A stretch of DNA of 62,705 nt from JACMLD01 sp038229695 (GTDB taxonomy: Bacteria; Bacteroidota; Bacteroidia; Chitinophagales; Chitinophagaceae). Each line of letters opens with the position of its first letter. The first letter of the stretch is position 1. This document shows, in pieces, positions 9,200 through 18,462 of this stretch. A program made the position numbers and the translations under genes. Location of the stretch: the NCBI GenBank assembly GCA_038229695.1, contig JBBROE010000009.1, positions 1 through 62,705 of the forward strand, written 5' to 3'. The notes beneath the pieces were generated by a model. That model made no database searches. It was not told the DNA's origin and saw only the letters and a program-made list of their open reading frames with translations.

Positions 9200-10675
9200 T
9201 TAATAGGCCCTGGCAAACAGTACACGTTCCCGGCTGGGTTTTCCGGAAAAGACACACGTGCCGATCTCCTGCGGATTATCGAGCGGGATACAGCGTATGG
9301 TGGCTTTCGTTTTCTGTTTGATGGCCTCCTCCGTGGCCGGCGTACCGTCCCAGTGGGCAGCGACAAACCCCCCTTTCTCATCCAGTACGCGCTCAAATGC
9401 TGCCCAGTCATCGACACGGGTGATATGGGAATCGCGGTAAGCACGGGCTTTTTCAAACATGGCCTGCTGGATGTTGTCAAGCAGGCTGATGATGGCGGTG
9501 TCGAGGTTATCAAGCGGCAATGTTTCCTTTTGCCTCGTGTCCCGTCGCGCCACTTCCGCCACATTGTTTTCCAGGTCGCGCGCGCCGATGGCTATGCGCA
9601 CCGGCACACCCTTCAGTTCATATTCGGCAAATTTCCACCCCGGCCGGTTGTTGTCGTTGTCATCATACTTAACCCGCACACCCGCTTTTTTCAGCTGGCT
9701 CACCAGGGCATGCACGCGGTTGTCGATGGCCTCTTTCTGGTCAGTCCCCTTGTACACCGGTATAATGACTACCTGTACGGGCGCAATCTTCGGGGGAAGT
9801 ATAAGTCCCTCGTCATCGCTGTGCGCCATAACCAGGGCGCCGACGAGGCGGGTGCTGACCCCCCAGCTTGTCGCCCAGACGTATTCCAGTTTATTTTCCT
9901 TATCAGAAAATTTTACATCGAAGGCTTTGGCAAAATTCTGGCCAAGGAAATGAGAAGTTCCGGCCTGCAGGGCTTTGCCATCCTGCATCAGTGCCTCAAT
10001 ACAATAGGTCTCTACCGCTCCCGCAAACCGTTCACTTTCCGTTTTTACGCCCCTGATGACCGGTAAGGCCATCCAGCGCTCCGAAAATTCGGCATAGATG
10101 TCCAGCATCTGCCGGGTCTCCGCGATGGCTTCGGCAGCGGTGGCATGGGCAGTATGGCCTTCCTGCCAGAGAAATTCAGTCGTGCGCAGAAAAAGCCGGG
10201 TGCGCATTTCCCAGCGGACGACATTAGCCCACTGGTTGATGAGCAGGGGCAGGTCACGATATGATTTTATCCAGTCCTTGTAGGAATGCCAGATGATCGT
10301 TTCCGAAGTCGGCCTTACAATCAGCTCTTCTTCCAACTTGGCATCGGGATCGACGATAACGCCGTTTCCGTCCGGGTCGTTTTTGAGCCGGTAATGGGTT
10401 ACCACGGCACATTCTTTGGCAAAGCCTTCTACGTGGGCCGCTTCCCTGCTCAGGAAACTCTTGGGGATAAAAAGCGGGAAGTACGCATTGACATGCCCGG
10501 TTTCTTTGAACATCCGGTCGAGCTGGTCACGCATATTTTCCCACAGGGCAAAACCATGCGGTTTAATGACCATACAGCCTCGTACGGCCGAGTAATCTGC
10601 GAGCCCTCCTTTCAGCACCAGGTCGTTGTACCACTGCGCATAGTCCTTATCCCTGCCGGTGATTTCTTTCGCCAT
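9200..10675 (-). CDS. proS: Prolyl-tRNA synthetase (ProS, type 3-like, eukaryote/archaeal-style)
   Basis: Class II aminoacyl-tRNA synthetase charging tRNA-Pro, 491 residues. Motif 2 is seen around NVVRWEMRTRLFLRTTEFLWQ (motif positions about 150-170) and motif 3 near TSWGVSTRLVGALVMAHSDD. A C-terminal anticodon-binding domain and a zinc-domain-like tail ending in ERVLFARAY are present. There is no YbaK-type editing insertion between motifs 2 and 3, which distinguishes this short form from E. coli ProS. One of its substrates, tRNA-Pro(TGG), is encoded in this window at 47142. Confidence 0.95.
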   Translation of the reverse strand: MAKEITGRDKDYAQWYNDLVLKGGLADYSAVRGCMVIKPHGFALWENMRDQLDRMFKETGHVNAYFPLFIPKSFLSREAAHVEGFAKECAVVTHYRLKNDPDGNGVIVDPDAKLEEELIVRPTSETIIWHSYKDWIKSYRDLPLLINQWANVVRWEMRTRLFLRTTEFLWQEGHTAHATAAEAIAETRQMLDIYAEFSERWMALPVIRGVKTESERFAGAVETYCIEALMQDGKALQAGTSHFLGQNFAKAFDVKFSDKENKLEYVWATSWGVSTRLVGALVMAHSDDEGLILPPKIAPVQVVIIPVYKGTDQKEAIDNRVHALVSQLKKAGVRVKYDDNDNNRPGWKFAEYELKGVPVRIAIGARDLENNVAEVARRDTRQKETLPLDNLDTAIISLLDNIQQAMFEKARAYRDSHITRVDDWAAFERVLDEKGGFVAAHWDGTPATEEAIKQKTKATIRCIPLDNPQEIGTCVFSGKPSRERVLFARAY

Positions 10676-10856
10676 AATAAATGTGCATCTTTAAGAAAAT
10701 GAATGCCCGATGAATGAATCCTGTTCAACTAACGGGCGTTAATATTTAACATTCTACTCACAACATTTAATCCTGTTTAATCAACTAATGCCTGTTAATT
10801 ATCGTAATTTCAACCGACGGTTCGCAAAAGTAATTTTAAAACTTCAATCACCTTAT

Positions 10857-11708
10857 ATGAACAGCAGATTTTTACTCCTCGCGCTTCTCGTGACTGCATT
10901 CAGCAGCTGTTCTGTCTATAAAAGCGGGCAGACACCGGATGATGTCTACTACTCACCCGCGCCGGCTATGCAACAGCGGCGGGCGGCAGACGACAGTTAT
11001 GTGGATGTGCGCCAGCAGAAAAGCGGGACGAATTACCAGTCGTACGACCAGTTCCAGGACAATTACCGGGACAATCGATTCCTTCGACTTAGCATCGGAA
11101 ATCCATATTACCTGAATGCCTACAACATGTACGGCGGGTTCGACTGGCGGTACAACAGCTACTATGACGGATTCAATTACGGTTTTAGCAGTCCATGGAA
11201 TAATTACTTCGCCTGGAATAACTTTTACAATCCCTATTCCCCGTTCAATAATTTTTACAGCGGCGGATTTTACCCGGGAGGACACTACGGAGGCGGATAT
11301 TACGGAGGCGGAAATTACGGAGGTGGATATTACAGCGGTATGGGCGGTGCTAATACCACAACCTTTACTGCCCCTATCAGCAAACCGCGGGTATTTAATG
11401 TGAACAACTATTCCAACGGCAACAGGAATGCCGCCCGAAACTATTCCAATGGCAATTATATCCCGGGGAATGGCCGGTACAACAATACCAACCAGAATAA
11501 CCGCAACAATACTTATTACAACAACAATACTTACAACAACGGACGGAGCACTTACAGTCCTGGTGCAAACCAGAACAATAACAATAATTCTTACAGCCCC
11601 TCGCGCAGCTATTCCCCTCCACCTTCAAGTGGCGGAGGCGGCGGCGCCCGTTCCAGTGGCGGTGGGGGTGGTGGCGGAGCCGTAAGCCGACCTGGCCGGG
11701 GAAACTAG
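10857..11708 (+). CDS. Gly/Asn/Tyr-rich low-complexity surface lipoprotein
   Basis: A 283-residue lipoprotein with lipobox FSSC near residue 18 (signal MNSRFLLLALLVTAF). A short charged region is followed by Tyr/Asn/Phe-rich sequence, Gly-Gly-Tyr repeats (three 15-base DNA repeats at 11289-11333), an Asn-rich stretch and a Gly-rich tail. No catalytic motif is seen. The composition resembles flexible, aggregation- or phase-prone surface proteins. An upstream in-frame ATG at 10788 would bury the signal peptide, so 10857 is preferred. Function unknown; attachment to the outer membrane is inferred from the lipobox. Confidence 0.65.
   Translation: MNSRFLLLALLVTAFSSCSVYKSGQTPDDVYYSPAPAMQQRRAADDSYVDVRQQKSGTNYQSYDQFQDNYRDNRFLRLSIGNPYYLNAYNMYGGFDWRYNSYYDGFNYGFSSPWNNYFAWNNFYNPYSPFNNFYSGGFYPGGHYGGGYYGGGNYGGGYYSGMGGANTTTFTAPISKPRVFNVNNYSNGNRNAARNYSNGNYIPGNGRYNNTNQNNRNNTYYNNNTYNNGRSTYSPGANQNNNNNSYSPSRSYSPPPSSGGGGGARSSGGGGGGGAVSRPGRGN
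11289..11333 (+). repeat. Three tandem 15-bp repeats encoding Gly-Gly-Tyr/Asn-Tyr units
   Basis: The units GGAGGCGGATATTAC, GGAGGCGGAAATTAC and GGAGGTGGATATTAC lie back to back in the low-complexity lipoprotein gene, with one substitution each in copies two and three. Copy number could vary by slippage and change the length of the encoded repeat. Confidence 0.9.
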
Positions 11709-11818
11709 TTTCCCGTTTAGACTATTATGATTGCTGCAGGAGAAGAGGATGCTATACGTAAATTGTTTACCTATACTGTCCTCTTTTTTACTGCCCGGAC
11801 GCATAAAATTTTTCCCAA

Positions 11819-13381
11819 ATGAAGATGAAGTTGACCGTACTGTTGGCCGTAATGTTTACCGGCTATTCCTCCTTTTCCCAGTTGCCTGAGGATGTACTCA
11901 AATATTCGTGGTTAGCTCCTAACGGTACCGCACGTGTGCAGGGGATTGGGGGCGCGATAGGTGCGCTCGGTGGAGATATCACGTCTAACTACGTAAACCC
12001 GGCCGGCCTGGCATTTTTTAAAACCAGTGACTTTGTCATCACTCCGGGGTTTTCGCTGTCGAAGAACAACAGCAGTTACCGGGGCGACTTAAAAAGCGAC
12101 CAGAAGAATTTTTTCAACCTGGGTACTACGGGTGTGGTGTTTGGGTTCGCCGATCCGGCCAGCCGGTGGAACGGCAAAGCGTTCAGCGTAGCGGTGTCCA
12201 CCATCGCCAATTTCAACAGCCGGATCAGTTATAGCGGCAAGAATAATTTCAGTTCGTATGGCGAGCAGTATGCAGCGGAAGCAGCGTCCAGCGGACTTTC
12301 CATCAATGACCTGCTCAACAGCAACTCCGTGTCCATCGGTACGCGGCTCGCTGCCTATACTTACCTGATCGATACACTGACCATCCCGGGAAACAGCGGT
12401 CCTGACTTAATCAGTCTGGCCTTTTATAACAGCCTGAAAAATAAAGCGGCGTTTCTCGTAAACCAGCAAAACAATATTCAAACCTCGGGTGGCATTACCG
12501 AAATAGCCGTAGGTTTCGCAGCCACCCACACCGACCGGTTTTACCTGGGGGGAAGTCTTGGTATTCCCATAATCAATTACACCCGTAACAGTGTATTTAC
12601 TGAAACGGATGCTACCGGTAACAGCAACAGCAATTTCGACCATTCTACCTTAACGGAACGGTCAACCACCCAGGGAGTTGGCCTTAACCTCAAAGTGGGT
12701 GCTATTTACAAACCGGTCGACCAGCTCCGGATTGGCCTCGCCCTTCACTCCCCTACCCTGTATGGACTGAAGGATACTTACTATGCGAGCATGACCACCA
12801 ACACAGAAAATTATGTGCACCCGAACAACAGCACCATCACAGCCAGCTCTGACCAGACACTGAGCCTCTCCCCGGAGTACAAGTACAACCTTACGAGCCC
12901 ATGGAGAGCGATCCTGAGCGGCGCCTACGTGATCAATGCCGTTGAAGATGTGAAGCAGCAGCGGGGGTTCATCAGTGCCGATATTGAATACGTGAATTAC
13001 AAAAGCAACAGTTATAAAACAGCAGATCAGAGCGGTGACAATTCCTACTACCAGGGGGTGAACCAATCCATCAAGGACTACTACAAAAGTGCTTTTAATG
13101 TCAGGCTGGGCGGGGAAATTAAATTCAACACCATCATGGCCAGGCTTGGTTTTTCCTACTACGGAGACCCGTATCATGACACCGAACTAAAAGCGAAGAA
13201 AATGTTTGTGAGCGGCGGCCTGGGTTACCGCAACAGGGGTTTTTTTGCTGATATTGCCTATGTAGCCAGGATCAACAGCGATGTGAATTTTCCTTATCGC
13301 CTGCCGGATAAGGCCAATACCTTTGCTACTATCCAGGAGAGAGGCGGCAACCTGTCCTTTACTTTCGGTTTAAAATTTTAG
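11819..13381 (+). CDS. FadL/OmpP1-like outer-membrane transport protein
   Basis: A 520-residue outer-membrane barrel related to FadL/TodX hydrophobic-compound channels as found in Bacteroidota. It starts with a signal peptide (MKMKLTVLLAVMFTGYSSFS), then the conserved N-terminal RVQGIGGAIGALGGDITSNY and VNPAGLAFF. Alternating beta-strands follow to a C-terminal NLSFTFGLKF ending in Phe, as expected for Bam-inserted proteins. The ligand is not known. The next 30-60 bases hold a strong bidirectional terminator. Confidence 0.78.
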   Translation: MKMKLTVLLAVMFTGYSSFSQLPEDVLKYSWLAPNGTARVQGIGGAIGALGGDITSNYVNPAGLAFFKTSDFVITPGFSLSKNNSSYRGDLKSDQKNFFNLGTTGVVFGFADPASRWNGKAFSVAVSTIANFNSRISYSGKNNFSSYGEQYAAEAASSGLSINDLLNSNSVSIGTRLAAYTYLIDTLTIPGNSGPDLISLAFYNSLKNKAAFLVNQQNNIQTSGGITEIAVGFAATHTDRFYLGGSLGIPIINYTRNSVFTETDATGNSNSNFDHSTLTERSTTQGVGLNLKVGAIYKPVDQLRIGLALHSPTLYGLKDTYYASMTTNTENYVHPNNSTITASSDQTLSLSPEYKYNLTSPWRAILSGAYVINAVEDVKQQRGFISADIEYVNYKSNSYKTADQSGDNSYYQGVNQSIKDYYKSAFNVRLGGEIKFNTIMARLGFSYYGDPYHDTELKAKKMFVSGGLGYRNRGFFADIAYVARINSDVNFPYRLPDKANTFATIQERGGNLSFTFGLKF

Positions 13382-13413
13382 TCAGCGCCGTTACCGACCG
13401 GCAGTTGGCGCAT

Positions 13414-13446
13414 AAAAAGGTCCCTCCAAATGGAAGGACCTTTTTT
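13414..13446 (+). terminator. Bidirectional intrinsic terminator after the FadL-like gene
   Basis: The near-perfect hairpin AAAAAGGTCC...GGACCTTTTTT (13414-13423 and 13435-13446) has one internal mismatch. It has A-rich and T-rich flanks, so it can work in both directions. It separates the FadL-like gene from the minus-strand miaA gene. Confidence 0.88.
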
Positions 13447-13563
13447 CACTTATTTCAGCACCCGAGCCTGTCTTGGTTTTAAAAGGATGGCGGATCATGG
13501 TTTCCCACGCGGAAGACGCTTACAATATATTTACAGAAAAAAAATAATGGTAAAAAGTACTGC

Positions 13564-14469
13564 TTACTTCATGAAGGTAGTTAAATACGCTAAAACAAGT
13601 TCATAATCAAACGGGGAAAACCATGTAAAGCTGGCATCTTTTCTGAACCAGGTAAGTTGCCGCTTCGCATAGTTACGCGTATGCTGACTAATTAGCGCTG
13701 CTGCATCACCGGTACTACCGTTATTTCCGAAACAGTCGAATAATTCAGTATAGCCGACGGTTTGCAGTGCAGGCAGGTTCCTGAAGGGCAGCAGCCCGCG
13801 GGCTTCAGCTACCAGTCCATCCTGCATCATCCTGTCGGTACGTTCATTGATTTGACGGTATAACGCCGGAACAGGCAGGCTCAGCGCAATTTTGACAATG
13901 CGGAAGTGGCGCTGAACAGGGCTGGCAGACTGGAAGCTCCGGATCGATTTCCCGGTGGCCATCACCACTTCCAAAGCGCGCATCAGCCGATGCGGGTTTT
14001 GTACTTCACCCGCCTCCAGCCATCCCGGGTCAAGTGCCTCTACCTGTTGCTGTAACCAGCGCAGTCCGCCGGTGGCATACCCTGCACTGATCTGATCACG
14101 CCAATGGGGAGCCACTGCAGGAATCGGATCCATTCCTTCGCAAAAAGCGCGGATGTACAGACCGGTGCCACCAGCCATTATGGCCACGTCCGATTCGCGG
14201 AAAATTTCCGTGACGGCCTGCAGCGCATACGCTTCAAACAGGCCGGCACTCACCGGTTCAGTAATGCTGTGTGTGTTGATAAAATAATGTCTTACGGCCG
14301 CCAGTTGTTCGGGAGACGGCTTCGCCACGCCGATAGTTAACTCCCTGAAGCACTGCCGGGAGTCCGCAGAAATGATCGACGTTGAATATTTACTGGCCAG
14401 GCTGACTGCCAGGGATGTTTTGCCGACACCGGTTGGTCCGGCAATAATGATACAGGTTTTTTGCGCCAT
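13564..14469 (-). CDS. miaA: tRNA dimethylallyltransferase MiaA
   Basis: Transfers a dimethylallyl group to A37 of tRNAs that read UNN codons. The P-loop GPTGVGKTS is at residues 11-19. The conserved SADSRQCFRELTIGVAKP segment with the DSRQ motif, AGGTGLYIRAF, and NPHRLMRALEV are all present in order. The length of 301 residues is normal. The upstream gene on this strand (14574) is about 100 bases away and unrelated in function. Confidence 0.96.
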   Translation of the reverse strand: MAQKTCIIIAGPTGVGKTSLAVSLASKYSTSIISADSRQCFRELTIGVAKPSPEQLAAVRHYFINTHSITEPVSAGLFEAYALQAVTEIFRESDVAIMAGGTGLYIRAFCEGMDPIPAVAPHWRDQISAGYATGGLRWLQQQVEALDPGWLEAGEVQNPHRLMRALEVVMATGKSIRSFQSASPVQRHFRIVKIALSLPVPALYRQINERTDRMMQDGLVAEARGLLPFRNLPALQTVGYTELFDCFGNNGSTGDAAALISQHTRNYAKRQLTWFRKDASFTWFSPFDYELVLAYLTTFMK

Positions 14470-14573
14470 GCCGCGAATCTTATGGTGCAGTCCGGAGGAA
14501 GCGTCTTTCGCCGGCGATACCGGGATAAATTGTTACCCTGCCTTTTTGCAACGAACAGGAAAACAGAAAACGT

Positions 14574-15143
14574 TTATAGTTCTTCGGTACTTTCTTCACT
14601 CGTCTCTTCACCGGCGGTTTCTTCGCTGCTTTCACCGTCCTCCCCTTCTTCTCCGTACCCTTCGGCACCGGTAACCAAATCGTATTTTTCTTCCATCTCC
14701 GCGAGTTTGTCGTTGACCAGCCCCTTGGTACCATATTGTGACGGCGCAATGCCTTCCGTTCTTACAACAGCCGGATAGGTGAGCCTGGGGTTTTCCTCTT
14801 TGGCAACATTGATCAGTTCGAGCCAGAAGATCCAGTTTTTGGCGAAATCATATTCATACACAAATTTCTGGTTCGGATCCATAATTTCTGTACCCACCGC
14901 GGTATTTTCCATCAGCAGTGGTTCTACCCGGTACTTTTTTTCATATCGCGCCAGCGAAATTTCTTTACCGCGCTGCCAGTGGTCATTGCTGCGGTAGAAA
15001 GTAGCCTGGTGTTTACTGTCAAATTCATATGCCTTCAAAATAGCCTGGTGCAGCTGCAGAAAATTCTGGGTATGGCGAATGGCCACGTCCCGGTAAACGC
15101 TGTCGTCCTGTTCAAAATAAACCCTGAATTTCAGAATAGCCAT
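14574..15143 (-). CDS. Plasmid pRiA4b ORF-3-like family protein (IS1096 TnpR-like passenger fold)
   Basis: A 189-residue protein with the PF07929-type layout: MAILKFRVYFEQDDSVYRDV, then HTQNFLQLHQAILKAYEF, AKNWIFWLELI and YPAVVRTEG. It ends in a long acidic tail of Glu/Ser/Gly. The family is often found on plasmids and transposons, but here it sits between miaA and cca in the host backbone. The longer frame beginning at 15356 is not used because the conserved domain starts at the ATG at 15143. No biochemical role is established. Confidence 0.72.
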   Translation of the reverse strand: MAILKFRVYFEQDDSVYRDVAIRHTQNFLQLHQAILKAYEFDSKHQATFYRSNDHWQRGKEISLARYEKKYRVEPLLMENTAVGTEIMDPNQKFVYEYDFAKNWIFWLELINVAKEENPRLTYPAVVRTEGIAPSQYGTKGLVNDKLAEMEEKYDLVTGAEGYGEEGEDGESSEETAGEETSEESTEEL

Positions 15144-15243
15144 AGGGGTCTCAACTTTAGCGTGCAAGTTATTTAATTTCCTGTATACTGCACGGATGAT
15201 GCCATTAATGCCCGGCCGGGGATAATTTGGGGGATGCCTCTTA

Positions 15244-16683
15244 TCAGGATTTGAGGGGTTCAAGATGCAGCTCCCCGGCTTTTGCGAGCATGAGGGCATA
15301 CGCTGCATCATAGTTATTTTCGATGATGCCGTCCAGTATCGCTTCCCGTATGGCATTTTTTATTTCCCCCACCTCCCGGCAGGGTTTGAGTCCAAATATT
15401 TCCATGATAAGTTCCCCGCTGACCGGTGGTTGCCAGTTGCGGATCCGGTCTTTGTCTTCCACCTCCGCCATGCGTTGCCGCACCAGGTTAAAATTGTCGA
15501 GATAGCGCTGTACTTTCTGTTTGTTTTTTGAGGTAATATCGGCTTCACAGAGTGTCATCAGTGCCTCTGCATCTTCACCGGCATCGAAAAGCAAGCGGCG
15601 TATAGCCGAATCCGTGATGGTTTCTTTGGTGAGGCTGATCGGCCGGAGATGAAGTTCTACCAGTTTGCGGACAAAACGCATTTTCTCATGCAGTGGCAAT
15701 TTCAGCCGGGCAAAAATCTTAGGGACCATCCGGCCGCCGACTACTTCGTGGCCGTGGAAAGTCCAGCCATGACCCGGCTCAAATTTTTTGGTCGCTGGTT
15801 TCCCGATATCGTGCAGCAACGCTGCCCAGCGCAGCCAGATATCAGCGCTTTTAGGCGCGATATTATCGACGACCTGCAGGGTGTGATAGAAATTATTTTT
15901 GTGTCCTTTGCCGTCCACATATTCTGCCCCTTCAAGATCGACGAGCTGGGGGAAGATGAGGGAGAGCAAGCCACAATCGTACAGCAGGCTAAAACCAACT
16001 GAAGGCTTTTCGGAGGCCAGGATTTTTGTCATTTCCGTGGTAATGCGTTCCGGTGAAATGATGTTGATCCGTTGGATATTTGCTTTGATTCCCTGCCAGG
16101 TTTGATCAGCAATGCGGAATTGCAGCTGGGTGGCAAAGCGGATGGCACGCAGCATCCGCAGCGGATCGTCGCTGAAGGTTTTGTCAGGGTCCAGCGGCGT
16201 ACGGATGATTCGCTGATCCAGGTCGGCCAGCCCGTTAAAGGGATCGAGAAGTTGCCCGAATCCCCCCGGGGTCAGTTCTACCGCCATTGCGTTAATGGTA
16301 AAATCACGGCGCAGCTGGTCATCTTCCAGCGTGCCGGGCTCCACGATGGGGTTGCGGCTTTCCTGCCGGTAGCTTTCTTTTCTTGCACCCACAAACTCAA
16401 GTTCAAAGCTGCCGATTTTCAACTGGGCCGTACCGAAATTTTTGAAATAGGCCACGGTTGGGGCCGGGTTGAAACGGACTGCTGTCCGCTGGGCAAGTTC
16501 TATTCCGTTGCCAAGGCATACGATATCGGCGTCAGCCGTAGGCCTTTGTAAGATAATATCACGGACATATCCGCCGATGAGGTAGCAGGGCATATTCAAT
16601 TCAGCTGCGGCGGCCGCCACCATATCGAAAATCCGTTTTTGTCTTTCGGGGCAACTGATGTCCATAACCGCAAAAATAAGCAT
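15244..16683 (-). CDS. cca: CCA tRNA nucleotidyltransferase with HD domain
   Basis: Adds or repairs the 3' CCA end of tRNAs. The class II nucleotidyltransferase head is seen with LIGGYVRDIIL and the metal-binding TADADIV, followed by RRDFTINAMAV, the DPLRMLRAIRFATQ helix and an HD phosphohydrolase domain (LLHDIGKP and HGHEVVGG). At 479 residues it matches Bacteroidota CCA enzymes. M7 at 16665 is an alternative start. A second tRNA-processing gene (miaA) is nearby, but there is no obvious operon. Confidence 0.93.
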   Translation of the reverse strand: MLIFAVMDISCPERQKRIFDMVAAAAAELNMPCYLIGGYVRDIILQRPTADADIVCLGNGIELAQRTAVRFNPAPTVAYFKNFGTAQLKIGSFELEFVGARKESYRQESRNPIVEPGTLEDDQLRRDFTINAMAVELTPGGFGQLLDPFNGLADLDQRIIRTPLDPDKTFSDDPLRMLRAIRFATQLQFRIADQTWQGIKANIQRINIISPERITTEMTKILASEKPSVGFSLLYDCGLLSLIFPQLVDLEGAEYVDGKGHKNNFYHTLQVVDNIAPKSADIWLRWAALLHDIGKPATKKFEPGHGWTFHGHEVVGGRMVPKIFARLKLPLHEKMRFVRKLVELHLRPISLTKETITDSAIRRLLFDAGEDAEALMTLCEADITSKNKQKVQRYLDNFNLVRQRMAEVEDKDRIRNWQPPVSGELIMEIFGLKPCREVGEIKNAIREAILDGIIENNYDAAYALMLAKAGELHLEPLKS

Positions 16684-16701
16684 TAGCGGAAAGACATCGC
16701 G

Positions 16702-17718
16702 TCAGCCCGCTGGCGGGGTTATTACCGGCAGGGAATTCAGCAACTGCCCGGTGGTTATGGATCTGGCGCAATTGAAGTGGCCCAGGGGACAGGCGGTACG
16801 GCCATGCAGCCCGCAGGGCCGGCAGCTGAGTTGGAGTGGGGTTTGCACGATGAAGCGCTGATCGCTCAGCGGGCCGAATCCGAAAGCCGGGACGGTAGAA
16901 CAATACACCGCGGTGACAGGGGCATTCATCGCGGAAGCCAGGTGCATCGGGGAGGAATCGTTTACATAATTCATGACGGCATCCTTCATCAAGGCAGCCG
17001 ATTGGAGCAGGGACAACTCCCCGGCAAGGTTCGCCACTGCCCGGCCGGGTTCGGCGTCGCAGATGGTATCCATAAATGGTTTGTCCGCCGGGCCTCCTAT
17101 CAGGTAAACCCGCAGGGTATCCGGCACGGAGCGGAGCAAATCGACCCACTGGTCCGCGGGCAATTGCTTGGTGAACCACACTGAAGAGGGAGCAAGACAG
17201 ATGTAGGGGTGAGATTTGTACCGGGCAGTTGCTTTAAAATCAGCAGGCGCCGGATATAAGCGGGGCAGGAAAACCTGTTCATCGGTGAAGTGGCTGATGA
17301 GTGCATTGTTGCGCGCTGTTTCGTGTAAACCATCCTCCGCCTGGCCGACCTGGTGCAGTACGCTCCGGCTGAATAAAAAACTAAGTGGATTTTTATCGAA
17401 GCCGATGGTTTCGCCTCCGGCTGAAAACGCAGTGAGTAAACCGGTGGCGGCAAAACGCTGCAGGTTGATTACTTTATCGTAACGGTTGCGGCGGATTTGC
17501 CGGAGTATTCGCAGGAGGTTCCGCCGTTTATGGGTTTGTTTATCCCATACAAGCAGCTGGTGCAGGTAGGGATGACCGGTGAACAGGGATTCGTTTCCTT
17601 TGCGGACGAGGAAATCGATGGAAGCCTCGGGAAAAAAGGCGTGCAGCTTTTCAAGAACGCCGGTTGCCAGCACCGCGTCGCCAATGAAAGCCGTTTGTAT
17701 GATCAGGAACTTAGGCAA
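16702..17718 (-). CDS. Glycosyltransferase family 9 (ADP-heptose:LPS heptosyltransferase-like)
   Basis: GT9 enzyme predicted to add a sugar, probably heptose, to the lipopolysaccharide inner core at the cytoplasmic face of the inner membrane. The start TTG at 17718 is inferred because the conserved PKFLIIQTAFIGDAVLATGV begins there; an ATG at 17796 would overlap tsaC by 37 bases and add a non-conserved N-terminus. The C-terminal donor-binding lobe has AALMKDAVMNYVNDSSPMHLASAM and a Cys-rich PLQLSCRPCGLHGRTACPLG segment typical of this group. Sugar specificity is unproven. Confidence 0.8.
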   Translation of the reverse strand: MPKFLIIQTAFIGDAVLATGVLEKLHAFFPEASIDFLVRKGNESLFTGHPYLHQLLVWDKQTHKRRNLLRILRQIRRNRYDKVINLQRFAATGLLTAFSAGGETIGFDKNPLSFLFSRSVLHQVGQAEDGLHETARNNALISHFTDEQVFLPRLYPAPADFKATARYKSHPYICLAPSSVWFTKQLPADQWVDLLRSVPDTLRVYLIGGPADKPFMDTICDAEPGRAVANLAGELSLLQSAALMKDAVMNYVNDSSPMHLASAMNAPVTAVYCSTVPAFGFGPLSDQRFIVQTPLQLSCRPCGLHGRTACPLGHFNCARSITTGQLLNSLPVITPPAG

Positions 17719-17759
17719 CTGACAATGATTTTCCTGCGAAGATACAGGCCTGCGGCCGG

Positions 17760-18329
17760 TCAGGATCGCAGCACCTTGATATTCCCATGGTGCCACCGTA
17801 TAACAGCTGATGGCGCTGCGGGCATGGTTTCCTGCTGCCGGTGACGGACGACATAGTCGGCCAGCGCTTTGAGCCCGTCGTCGATAGCGCTGAAATTTGC
17901 TGGAGTGGGATGGCCGCTGAAATTGGCCGAGGTAGACACGATGGGTTTACGAAACCGTTTGATGAGGTAGCGGCAAAACGGATCTTTTACGATCCGGATG
18001 CCGGCACTTCCATCGGGCGCGAGCAGGTTTTCTGCAAACCCGATAATGCCGTCAAACACAACTGTCGTCGGTTTCTGAACGGTCCTGAGGTAATCAAAAA
18101 GCTCCAGGTCGGGTGCCGCCACATGATGGAGCAGATCCCGTTCTTCAGCCAGCAGGGTGATCATGCTTTTGCTGGAGGGTCGTTGCTTGATGTGATAAAT
18201 TTTTTCTATGGCGCCGGCATTGGTGGCATCACAGCCCAGCCCCCAGACCGTATCGGTGGGATATAAGATGACACCCCCCTGCCTCATTACCCGAAGACAT
18301 TCCGCAACATCTGCTTCATACGGTTCCAT
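17760..18329 (-). CDS. tsaC: L-threonylcarbamoyladenylate synthase (TsaC/Sua5 family)
   Basis: Makes threonylcarbamoyl-AMP from Thr, bicarbonate and ATP for the t6A37 tRNA modification. The YrdC fold is clear: GGVILYPTDTVWGLGCDATN, then KIYHIKQRPSSKSMI, GSAGIRIVKDP, and PIVSTSANFSGHPTP. At 189 residues it is the short TsaC/YwlC-like form without the Sua5 extension. Its stop is about 41 bases ahead of the GT9 TTG start. Confidence 0.92.
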   Translation of the reverse strand: MEPYEADVAECLRVMRQGGVILYPTDTVWGLGCDATNAGAIEKIYHIKQRPSSKSMITLLAEERDLLHHVAAPDLELFDYLRTVQKPTTVVFDGIIGFAENLLAPDGSAGIRIVKDPFCRYLIKRFRKPIVSTSANFSGHPTPANFSAIDDGLKALADYVVRHRQQETMPAAPSAVIRWHHGNIKVLRS

Positions 18330-18462
18330 GGTAAATATTTACATCCGCAAAAGTAGTGGAGAAAAGCAAAAATCCGGGGCTGCCGCGCATGCACGAAATT
18401 TATCCGCCAGGCCTTTTTATCGGTTGGAGGGTAAAATAGTTACGGCAAAACATGTTCACCAA

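Noticed and set aside
11289..11333. CRISPR-like array
   Set aside because: The 15-bp units are directly adjacent with no spacers and encode a Gly/Tyr repeat.
14574..15143. Sign of a transposon in the host backbone because of the pRiA4b ORF-3-like gene
   Set aside because: No transposase or inverted repeats are near; the gene sits between housekeeping genes.
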